From the NCBI RefSeq assembly GCF_001941945.1, contig NZ_CP015583.1:299001-363000 (forward strand): a stretch of 64,000 nt of DNA, read 5' to 3'. Each line of letters begins with the position of its first letter. The first letter of the stretch is position 1. The notes beneath the pieces were generated by a model. The model was not told where the DNA came from. It saw only the letters and a program-made list of their open reading frames with translations, and did not search any database. This document shows positions 1 to 9,923 of the stretch, in pieces. This DNA is from Roseomonas gilardii. Its GTDB lineage: Bacteria; Pseudomonadota; Alphaproteobacteria; Acetobacterales; Acetobacteraceae. The position numbers and the translations under genes were made by a program.

Positions 1-1172
1 GGCGTGTCGAGGAAGAGCCCCACCTTGCCGTCGCGTTCCACGCCGCGCCCCTCGGCGATCTCGCGCAGGATGGCGGAAGCCACCACGTCGCGCGGCTGCA
101 ATTCGTCCACGAAGCGCTCGCCCTTGCCGTTCACCAGGAAGGCGCCCGAGGAACGCGCCGCCTCGCTGACCAGCGCGCCCTCCATGTGCGGCGGCCAGGC
201 GATGCCGGTCGGGTGGTACTGGAAGCTGTTCACCTCCCGCAGCGGGGCGCCAAGGCGATAGGCCAGCACCAGCCCGTCCGCCGTGGCGCCGTAGTGGTTG
301 GAGGTGGGGAAGCCCGCGAGGTGCAGCCGCCCCGATCCGCCGGTGGCCAGCACCACCGCCCCGGCGCGGGCCAGCACCGGGCGACCATGCGCGAAGTCGT
401 GCAGCACCGCCCCGGCGCAGCGGCCGCGGTCGTCCGTCAGCAGCTCCAGCGCCGGATGGCGGTCGAGGATGGTGATCCCCGGCTGGAGCAGGGTCGCCTC
501 GCGCAGCGCCCGCATCAGCTCCAGCCCGGTGAAGTCGCGATAGGAGAGCAGCCGCGCGGCGGTGGCGCCGCCGGGCTTCTTGCGCAGCAGCGTGCCGCCC
601 ATGCGCTGGCTGCCCTCGGTGAGGTCGAAGCTCATCCCCTCCTGGATCAGCCAGCGGATCGCCGACGGGCCGCCGGAGACCAGCGCCGCCACCAGCGCCT
701 TGTCGGCGGCGAAATGCCCGGCGCGCAGCGTGTCCTCGAAATGCCGTTGCAGGCTGTCCTCGGCGCCGACCGCGGCCTGGATGCCGCCTTCCGCCATCAC
801 CGTGTTGCTGTCGCCGATGCGTAGCTTGGTGGCGAGCAGCACGCGGGCCCCGGCGCGCGCGGCGGTCAGCGCCGCGACGCAGCCCGCGCCGCCGCCGCCG
901 ATCACCAGCACGTCCGCGTCCAGCATCGGGGCGCCGGCGATGTCCACATCCTCCAGCAGCGAATCCGCCTGTAGCAGGTCCGCCAGGATGGCCGGGCATT
1001 CCTGGCCGGCGCTGGCGCCGACCCGCAGCGTCACCATGGCGCCCGGCTGGCGGTCCGGATGATAGGCGGTCAGCAACTCCGGCACCGGCAGGTCCAGCGC
1101 CCGGGCCGGGGCGGGGGAGGCGGCGCGCCAAGCGGCGAGGGCCTGGGCATGGGGGATTCCGGCGGCGCTCAT
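1..1172 (-). CDS. Fumarate reductase/succinate dehydrogenase-like flavoprotein subunit (C-terminus beyond window)
   Basis: FAD-dependent subunit that would interconvert succinate and fumarate, or reduce a related substrate, with the iron-sulfur subunit encoded just upstream. The visible 390 residues hold an N-terminal extension of about 85 residues, the dinucleotide-binding motif VLVIGGGGAGCVAA, the FAD motif DSNTVMAEGGI and the substrate-site motif YHPTG. In classical SdhA/FrdA the second motif reads SHTVAA and its His carries covalent FAD; here that position is Asn (N123), so flavin is probably non-covalent, an inference from the motif. The ATG at 1172 overlaps the stop of the iron-sulfur gene (ATGA), indicating coupled translation. 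No cytochrome b anchor gene is visible. L-aspartate oxidase shares the fold, but the iron-sulfur partner argues against it. Confidence 0.85.
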   Translation of the reverse strand, partial: MSAAGIPHAQALAAWRAASPAPARALDLPVPELLTAYHPDRQPGAMVTLRVGASAGQECPAILADLLQADSLLEDVDIAGAPMLDADVLVIGGGGAGCVAALTAARAGARVLLATKLRIGDSNTVMAEGGIQAAVGAEDSLQRHFEDTLRAGHFAADKALVAALVSGGPSAIRWLIQEGMSFDLTEGSQRMGGTLLRKKPGGATAARLLSYRDFTGLELMRALREATLLQPGITILDRHPALELLTDDRGRCAGAVLHDFAHGRPVLARAGAVVLATGGSGRLHLAGFPTSNHYGATADGLVLAYRLGAPLREVNSFQYHPTGIAWPPHMEGALVSEAARSSGAFLVNGKGERFVDELQPRDVVASAILREIAEGRGVERDGKVGLFLDT

Positions 1173-1849
1173 GACGCGGCTCCCTTGGATGGCGGATTGG
1201 CGCCCGGCGCGTCGAAGTCGATCGGCTGCCGCCCGTCCTCGATCTCGTGCAGCCGCATGATCAGGTCGGAGGGGCGTAGCGTCAGCGAGGCGTTCATCCG
1301 CCGCACGAACTGGCCCAGATGCGCCGGGTCGATATGCTCCGGGCAGGCGGCGACGCAGAGGTTGCAGAGCACGCAGTGGTCGAAGAGCTCGGCGGCAGCA
1401 TTGGCCTGCCCCACGGCGGCGAGGTTGACCATGCGCTGCACCTCGATCCCCTTGGGACAGGCACGGTCGCAGCCGTTGCAGTGGCGGCAGTGCTTGGCCT
1501 CGGGGAAGACGGCGTCGATCTGGTCGATCGCGGTCCAGCTGTCGGTCAGCGCGTGCAGGTCATAGGCATGCGGGCGGCGAGCCGGGAAATGGTCGATGAA
1601 GGAGACCTGCATCCCTTCCTCGGCCAGCATCTCGCAGGCCAGGGCGGTGCCGGCCAGGCGCTGTCCCGGTCGGCGCACCAGCACGCGGCAGGCCCCGCAG
1701 ACACCCTGGCCCATGCAGCCGACATTCTCCGTCAGCGACAGCCCGGCGGCCGTCCAGGCCTGCAGCAGCGAGGTTCCGGGCATCGCCTCGATGGCATGGC
1801 CGTCGAAGTCCAGATGCAGGGGTCCGGAGGTCCGTGCGTCATCGGACAT
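1169..1849 (-). CDS. Fumarate reductase/succinate dehydrogenase-like iron-sulfur subunit
   Basis: Electron-transfer subunit of 226 residues, partner of the flavoprotein downstream. An N-terminal plant-type ferredoxin domain carries C45, C51, C54 and C72 for a [2Fe-2S] cluster. A bacterial ferredoxin domain follows with CRHCNGCDRACP (C121-C131) and CVLCNLCVAACP (C159-C169). Both latter motifs have the four-Cys CxxCxxCxxxCP form, so two [4Fe-4S] clusters are likely rather than the 4Fe plus 3Fe arrangement of standard SdhB. The start at 1849 (MSDDARTSG) is preferred over an upstream frame extension because it fits the family N-terminus. It is first in the operon, and a palindrome lies about 140 bp upstream. 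Confidence 0.85.
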   Translation of the reverse strand: MSDDARTSGPLHLDFDGHAIEAMPGTSLLQAWTAAGLSLTENVGCMGQGVCGACRVLVRRPGQRLAGTALACEMLAEEGMQVSFIDHFPARRPHAYDLHALTDSWTAIDQIDAVFPEAKHCRHCNGCDRACPKGIEVQRMVNLAAVGQANAAAELFDHCVLCNLCVAACPEHIDPAHLGQFVRRMNASLTLRPSDLIMRLHEIEDGRQPIDFDAPGANPPSKGAAS

Positions 1850-2214
1850 GCGGGGCGATCTCCCGTCCGTGGGGGACATCGGGGAAGGCCGGTGTCCTGG
1901 ACGGGAAGGATAGACCCATCGCGCCGCCGCCTGAACCCGCCACCATAATATCCGGCTTGAAAAACCGGCCGGTAGCAAGAAAATGATGACGGATCATCCG
2001 TCTTTTGCATGTGTCTTTAAACAGTACTTATTTGGTCCAGATGTTGAGGACTTTGCGTTGGTCCTCCGATGCGTCACCCTGCCCCTCGTTGCACGCCGCC
2101 GGGACGGGAAGGCGAAGGGCCTTCCCCGGCGTGAGCGCAGCCCCGGCGTGAGCACGGCCCCGGGGGAGGCGAGGCCGCCCCAGGCAGCCCATCCTCCCCC
2201 GAAGCGGTGCGGCG
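1850..2214. other. Intergenic region upstream of the iron-sulfur subunit gene
   Basis: No convincing gene is present in these 365 bases. About 1975-2045 is clearly more AT-rich than its surroundings and contains the 15-bp palindrome annotated separately; it is the likely promoter region for the minus-strand fumarate reductase-like genes. The rest (about 2080-2214) is GC-rich without recognisable signals. Confidence 0.6.
1988..2002. promoter_or_regulatory. 15-bp perfect palindrome, candidate operator
   Basis: The sequence gacggat-c-atccgtc is a perfect inverted repeat with a one-base centre. It lies in the AT-rich region upstream of the minus-strand flavoprotein/iron-sulfur operon. A dimeric repressor or activator site is the simplest reading; the protein is not identifiable from the sequence. 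Confidence 0.4.
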
Positions 2215-2535
2215 CTAGGCCTTGATCTCCTGCACGGACTCGAAGCCCTCGAACTGCGGCGGGCCGAGATAGAGGGAGCGCGTGTTGGTCTGCCCGGCAT
2301 CGCGATGCGCGGCGCGAAACTGTTCCGAGCGGGTCCAGTTCTCGAAATCCTCCCGCGAGCGCCAGATCGTGTGCGAGGCGTAGAGGACATGCTCCTCGGT
2401 CGCCGGACCGCGCAGCAGGTGGAACTCCACGAAGCCCGGCACCTCGCGCAGGCGGGAGTCGCGGGACTTCCACACCTCCTCGAAGGCGGCCTCGGAGCCC
2501 GGGGCGACCTTGAAACGGTTCATGGCGACGAACAT
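2215..2535 (-). CDS. Antibiotic-biosynthesis-monooxygenase-fold protein, heme-degrading-oxygenase-like
   Basis: A 106-residue single-domain protein of the ABM/dimeric alpha-beta barrel fold. The N-terminus (MFVAMNRFKVAPGSE), the EVWKSRDSRL segment and VPGFVEFHLLRGP resemble IsdG/HmoA-type heme-degrading monooxygenases, which open heme to release iron in the cytoplasm. The start at 2535 was chosen because the NRF-V-PG strand normally begins within a few residues of the N-terminus; an upstream ATG at 2544 is possible. It stands alone, without adjacent heme-uptake genes, so substrate assignment is only by similarity. Confidence 0.7.
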   Translation of the reverse strand: MFVAMNRFKVAPGSEAAFEEVWKSRDSRLREVPGFVEFHLLRGPATEEHVLYASHTIWRSREDFENWTRSEQFRAAHRDAGQTNTRSLYLGPPQFEGFESVQEIKA

Positions 2536-2725
2536 GGGCGGCATCCTCTGAATCCTGCCCCGCCCTCCCGGTGGGAGGGCGGCTGGCCGGAGCGCAGGTT
2601 GCCCCGTCCGTCCCCCAACCACAAACCCGAACCCCGCACGGGAACCACGAATGCGAAGGGCGCCGGCCGGGTTTCCCCCGCCGACGCCCTTCCTGTCGCC
2701 CCGCCCGGTGCGGCGAGGCTGCGCC

Positions 2726-4117
<1,392 letters not shown>

Positions 4118-4123
4118 TCCCCC

Positions 4124-5885
<1,762 letters not shown>

Positions 5886-5892
5886 ATTTCCC

Positions 5893-5909
5893 CCCGCCGT
5901 TGCGGCGGG
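5893..5909 (+). terminator. Short GC hairpin after the FAD hydroxylase gene
   Basis: A 7-bp perfect stem (cccgccg/cggcggg) with loop ttg starts eight bases after the stop codon. There is no T-run, so intrinsic termination is uncertain. It directly precedes repeat copy A. Confidence 0.35.
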
Positions 5910-5914
5910 TGTTA

Positions 5915-6222
5915 CCCCCGGGCGGAGGCTCCGCCTCCCCCGGTCCCCCTCCGCTGGGGACCGAAGCCGGTCCCCAGACCCCGGGCTTTCGTTGGCGCTG
6001 GTGGTGGCTGTCAGCCTGACGCCTGATCCCCGGAGAGCACGCGGATCAGCGGGGCTTCCGAAAAGAAGAACATTTGTCCGCGTCGGCCGCGTCGGCGGTC
6101 GCCGGAGAGCTTGGTTCTCCGGCGCGATCCGGCGTCAGCGCGGGCCAGCGAATGAGGCCCAGGGCCTGCAGGGTCCGGACGGATAGGGGGGCCGGGGCGA
6201 AAGGCGGAGCCTTTCCCCCGGG
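5915..6222 (+). repeat. Dispersed hairpin-chain repeat, copy A
   Basis: One of six related intergenic elements in the window. It begins with a GGAGGCTCCGCC palindromic edge and ends with GGCGGAGCCTTTCCCCC. Internal stem 2 is ctggggaccg/cggtccccag (5954-5977); stem 3 is at 6100-6124 (cgccggagagc/gttctccggcg, one G-T pair). Stem 4 is degenerate in this copy. It fills most of the gap between the FAD hydroxylase and the MFS gene. Confidence 0.8.
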
Positions 6223-6343
6223 AAGCATGACGCCGCCACGCCGCCTGACAGGCAGGAACCCCGACGCCCCGATACCCCCACGTTTCTGCTTGCTGCACGA
6301 AGAATTCTGTATTCAGTTATACGAAACGGGGAGGAAAACCGGA

Positions 6344-7633
6344 ATGAGCACCACGCATTCACCGGCAATAGGGGTGCCCGCGTCGGCCAGGAGCGGCGTC
6401 CGCTGGCGTATCTTCGGCGTGATCGCGTTGCTGACCGTGATCAACCTCGCCGACCGCACCACCCTCTCGGTCGGCATGCCGACCATCGCGCATGAGCTCG
6501 GCCTTTCCCCCACCATGCAGGGGCTCATCCTCAGCTCCTTCTTCTGGACCTACGCGCTGCTCCAGGTTCCCGGCGGCTACCTGATCGACCGCATGGGTCC
6601 CAGCCGCGTCGTCACCATCTCCACCCTGGCCTGGGGCGCCTTCCAGACCCTGGCCGCCTTCGCCACCGGCGGCCTCTCCCTGCTCGTCACCCGCCTCGGC
6701 CTCGGCGCCTCGGAGGCGCCGCTTTTCCCCGCCGGCGGCAAGCTCAACGCCCTGTGGCTTTCCCCGCGCGAACGCGGGCGCGGCGCGGTGCTGATGGACA
6801 GCGGCTCCTATCTCGGCGCCGGGCTCGGCGGCGGCGTCATCGCCTGGCTGATCTACACGCTGGATTCCTGGCGCCTCGCCTTCGCCGTGGCGGGCATCGT
6901 GACCATCGGCGCCGGCCTCATCGCCTGGCGCTACCTGCGCGACGATCCGGCGGTGCATCCCGGCGTGAACGCGGCGGAACTCGAACACATCCGCACCCCC
7001 GTCCCCGGCATGGCTCAGGCCGTGCCCGCCGGCACGCCGCTCGCGCCCCGCGCCGTGGCCCCGGTCATGCTCGGCCGCTGCGGCTGGGCGATGATGAATT
7101 TCGGCCTGATCACCTGGGGCCCCAGCTATCTCGCCCAGGCGCGCGGCTTCGACCTGAAGCAGCTCGGTGGCGCCATGGCGGTGATTTTCGTCTGCGGCTT
7201 CCTCGGCTCGCTCACCGCCGGCTTCGGCGCCGATGCGCTCCAGCGGCGCGGCCTGCCGCGCAGCCTCGTGCTGAAGGCGATGCTCTGCCTCTCCGGCCTC
7301 GGTGTGCTCGCCGCCTTCCTGCTGCTGCCCACCATCGCCGATCCCGTCGCCGCCGTGGCGCTGCTCTCCGCCACCGTCTTCCTGCTCTGCTTCGGCAGCC
7401 TCTACTGGAGCTTCCCGGCCCTGCTCGCCCCCGCCGACAAGGTCGGGCTGGTCGGTGGCATGATGAACTTCGCCGGCAGCCTCGGTGGCATCGCCATCCC
7501 CATCATCGCCGGCATGATCCTGCAGGCGACCGGCTCCTACACCGTGGTGCTGCACTTCTTCTCCGGCTGTGCCGCGCTTTACATACTCGGCACGCTCCTG
7601 GTGCCCCTCGCCGGGCGGGAGGCCGCGAAGTGA
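6344..7633 (+). CDS. MFS transporter, anion:cation symporter-like
   Basis: A 429-residue major facilitator with about 12 membrane helices. After a short polar N-terminus the first helix runs through RIFGVIALLTVINLADRTTLS. The loop 2-3 segment DRMGPSRVV and the early LADRTT motif recall the ACS family (hexuronate, tartrate or phthalate-type permeases), which import organic anions with protons. The start at 6344 has a strong GGGGAGG ribosome site ten bases upstream; the frame is open further upstream through repeat copy A but lacks coding character. It is translationally coupled to the amidohydrolase (GTGA overlap), so the substrate is probably what that enzyme hydrolyses; its identity is unknown. 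Confidence 0.85.
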   Translation: MSTTHSPAIGVPASARSGVRWRIFGVIALLTVINLADRTTLSVGMPTIAHELGLSPTMQGLILSSFFWTYALLQVPGGYLIDRMGPSRVVTISTLAWGAFQTLAAFATGGLSLLVTRLGLGASEAPLFPAGGKLNALWLSPRERGRGAVLMDSGSYLGAGLGGGVIAWLIYTLDSWRLAFAVAGIVTIGAGLIAWRYLRDDPAVHPGVNAAELEHIRTPVPGMAQAVPAGTPLAPRAVAPVMLGRCGWAMMNFGLITWGPSYLAQARGFDLKQLGGAMAVIFVCGFLGSLTAGFGADALQRRGLPRSLVLKAMLCLSGLGVLAAFLLLPTIADPVAAVALLSATVFLLCFGSLYWSFPALLAPADKVGLVGGMMNFAGSLGGIAIPIIAGMILQATGSYTVVLHFFSGCAALYILGTLLVPLAGREAAK

Positions 7634-8580
7634 GGCAGGGACAGGCCGCCCCGCTCTGGACCGGTCCCATGGTGGATGCCCACCACCATATCTGGGACCC
7701 GCGCAACGGCCGCTACCCCTGGCTGACGCCGGAGGGAAAGCTGCCGAACTTCCGCTACGGCGACACCACGCCGCTGATGCGCCCCTATCTCCCGCCCGAC
7801 TACCGGGCCGATGCGGCGGGCCACGACATCCGCGCCACGGTCTACATGGAGGCTGAATGGGACCCCGCCGACCCGATCGGCGAGACCCGTTTCGTCAGCG
7901 GCCTCGCGGCGGGCTACGGCCTGCCCGATGCCATGGTCGCCCAGGCCTGGCTGCACCACCCCGATGCGGAAGCCGTGCTCGCCACCCAGGCCGGTTTCCC
8001 GCTGGTGCGCAGCGTCCGCCACAAGCCCGGCGGCCCCGCCACGCCCCAGGCCGCCCGCGACGGGGAACGCACGCTGATGTCGGACGAGCACTGGCGCCGC
8101 GGCTATGCCGCGCTGGAGAGCCTGGGCCTGCATTTCGACCTTCAGACCCCCTGGTGGAACCTGCCCGAGGCCGGGCGCCTCGCCCGCGACTTCCCCCGCA
8201 CGCGCATCATCCTCAACCACACCGGCCTGCCCTCCGACCGCAGCCCCGATGCCCTCGCCGGATGGCATGCCGCCATGACGCACTTCGCCGAGCATCCGAA
8301 CACCGTCGTGAAGATCTCCGGCCTCGGCCGCCCCGGGCATGCCTGGACCGCCGAGGACAACGGCTGGATCGTGCGCGAGACCATCGCCATCTTCGGCCCG
8401 CGCCGCGCCATGTTCGCCAGTAACTTTCCGGTGGACGGCCTCTGCGCCAGCTTCGACACGATCTTCACCGGCTTCAAGCGCATCGCCGCCGCCCTGCCGG
8501 CCGAGGACCAGGCCTGGCTCTTCCACCGTACGGCGGAGGAGACCTACGCCCTGGACGGGCACCGCACCGCCACGGGCTGA
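7630..8580 (+). CDS. Amidohydrolase-2 family hydrolase, lactonase-like
   Basis: A 316-residue TIM-barrel metal-dependent hydrolase of the amidohydrolase_2 family, which includes 2-pyrone-4,6-dicarboxylate lactonases. The N-terminal metal motif is MVDAHHHIWDP; later barrel motifs are ILNHTGLP, VKISGLG and FASNFPVDGL, the last supplying an acidic barrel residue. The GTG start at 7630 overlaps the MFS stop and has GGGAGG at a good distance; ATG 7669 is too close to the HHH motif to be preferred. The pair looks like an uptake-plus-ring-opening module. Substrate (lactone, pyrone or cyclic amide) is not determinable. Confidence 0.8.
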   Translation: MRQGQAAPLWTGPMVDAHHHIWDPRNGRYPWLTPEGKLPNFRYGDTTPLMRPYLPPDYRADAAGHDIRATVYMEAEWDPADPIGETRFVSGLAAGYGLPDAMVAQAWLHHPDAEAVLATQAGFPLVRSVRHKPGGPATPQAARDGERTLMSDEHWRRGYAALESLGLHFDLQTPWWNLPEAGRLARDFPRTRIILNHTGLPSDRSPDALAGWHAAMTHFAEHPNTVVKISGLGRPGHAWTAEDNGWIVRETIAIFGPRRAMFASNFPVDGLCASFDTIFTGFKRIAAALPAEDQAWLFHRTAEETYALDGHRTATG

Positions 8581-8599
8581 GGCGTCTTTCCGGTGGTGG

Positions 8600-8910
8600 C
8601 CCCCGGGGGAGGCTCCGCCTGCCCCCGGAACCCCCACCGCTGGGGGAATGGTATTCCCCCAGACCCCGCCTTGGGTTGGCGCCGGGTTGCAAGGTCAGAC
8701 TACGGCCTGATCCCTGGGAGCAGGTGGATCGGCGGGGCTGCCGAAGAGGAAAAACTGCATCTCCGCGCTGGCGACGCCCACAGTCGCCGGAGAGCATGGC
8801 TCTCCGGCGCGATCCGGCGTCAGCAACAACCAACGAACCGGGTCCAGGGCCCGCAGGGTCCTGGCGGATGGGGGGGTCCGGGGGTGAAGGCAGAGCCTTT
8901 CCCCCGGGGG
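8600..8910 (+). repeat. Dispersed hairpin-chain repeat, copy B
   Basis: The cleanest full-length copy (311 bp). Stem 2 is ctgggggaat-ggt-attcccccag (8640-8662), stem 3 is cgccggagagc-atg-gctctccggcg (8785-8809), and stem 4 is ccagggccc-gca-gggtcctgg with one G-T pair (8844-8864). The edges are palindromic (GGAGGCTCCGCC; GAAGGCAGAGCCTTTC). It lies between the amidohydrolase gene and the IclR regulator. Confidence 0.85.
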
Positions 8911-9039
8911 CTTCCACCAAGACCAACCTGCCCATTCCGCCATCCGGCCTTGCTCGGAACTTCACCGTTCAGCCGGAAACGACGCCACTTCGCACCCCGG
9001 AACCTACCAGTTTTTGTGGGATCGGGGCCAGAACACCGC

Positions 9040-9069
9040 TTGCTTACGCAGCGCAGCACAAACTAGCAT
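9040..9069 (+). promoter_or_regulatory. Candidate sigma-70 promoter of the IclR regulator gene
   Basis: TTGCTT (9040-9045), an 18-base spacer and TAGCAT (9064-9069) lie in an AT-richer stretch just after repeat copy B. They are about 40 bases before the regulator start. Match to consensus is moderate. Confidence 0.45.
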
Positions 9070-9088
9070 TCCCGAATAACGCAACCAT

Positions 9089-9106
9089 GGTTCCAGAAAA
9101 CGGAAC
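9089..9106. promoter_or_regulatory. Candidate IclR-type operator
   Basis: The inverted repeat GTTCC-N7-GGAAC ends four bases before the ATG of the IclR-family gene. It overlaps the start of the transcript expected from the promoter at 9040-9069, which fits autorepression. IclR-family sites are commonly short dyads of this kind, but the assignment is an inference. Confidence 0.45.
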
Positions 9107-9109
9107 TTC

Positions 9110-9880
9110 ATGAGCATCCTTTCCAACGCCGCCGACGTGCTGCGCTGCTTCTCCGCGCATCGCCTCGAACTCAGCCTGACCGAGGTGACGAGCCTGCTCG
9201 GCATGCCGAAGAGCAATGCCTCGCGCCTGCTGCGCGCCATGCGGGAGGCCGGGTTCCTGGAACAGGTGCCCGGCACGCGCCGCTACCGCGCCGGGCTGCT
9301 GATGTTCGAGATGGGGCACACCTACCGCCGCGGCTCGCCGCTGCTCAGCCAGGCGCATGCGGCGGTCTCGCGCATTTCCCGCGACTGCGGCCATACGGGC
9401 TATGTCAGCATTCGCGACGGGCGCGACGTGATGGGCCTCACCTATCACGAGGGCTCGCAGCTCCTGCGCGTCGGCACCCCGATCGGCGAGCGTCTTTCCG
9501 CCGCCGCCACCGCCACCGGCCGCTCGCTCCTGGCGCGGCTCGGCGACGAGGCGGTGCGCGCCCTCTTTCCCGAGCCGTTGCAGCCGCCTTCGCCGAATTC
9601 GCCGCGCGACATGGAGGACCTCCTCCAGCGCCTCGCCCGCATCCGGGAGCGCGGCTACGAGGTCGCGCATCACGAGGCCAATCCCGGCATCGACTCCCTC
9701 GCCACCGCCCTGGGCGACCCGGCCAGCGGCGAGGAGGTCAGCCTCTGCATCGTCTATCCCTCCGCCATCGTCACCGAGGCGGAGCGCGACGACATCCTGG
9801 CCGCGATGCTGCGCGAGGCCCGCGCCATCGGCGCTCTGCTGGGCGATCCGTCCAGCACCGCCGCCCGCGACGCCGCCTGA
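9110..9880 (+). CDS. IclR-family transcriptional regulator
   Basis: A 256-residue regulator. Residues about 5-65 form the winged helix (SLTEVTSLLGMPKSNASRLL is the recognition region) and residues about 75-245 the IclR effector-binding domain, with YVSIRDGRDVMGLTYHEG and ATATGRSLLA typical of the ligand pocket. Family members usually control an adjacent catabolic or transport operon in response to a small metabolite. It lies directly upstream of the hydantoinase and ABC-importer genes on the same strand, 43 bases before them, so they are the likely targets. A GTTCC/GGAAC dyad at its own start suggests autoregulation. Confidence 0.9.
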   Translation: MSILSNAADVLRCFSAHRLELSLTEVTSLLGMPKSNASRLLRAMREAGFLEQVPGTRRYRAGLLMFEMGHTYRRGSPLLSQAHAAVSRISRDCGHTGYVSIRDGRDVMGLTYHEGSQLLRVGTPIGERLSAAATATGRSLLARLGDEAVRALFPEPLQPPSPNSPRDMEDLLQRLARIRERGYEVAHHEANPGIDSLATALGDPASGEEVSLCIVYPSAIVTEAERDDILAAMLREARAIGALLGDPSSTAARDAA

Positions 9881-9923
9881 GCCCCGCGGCATGACCCCTG
9901 GTATGACCACCGAGAGCGAGCCC

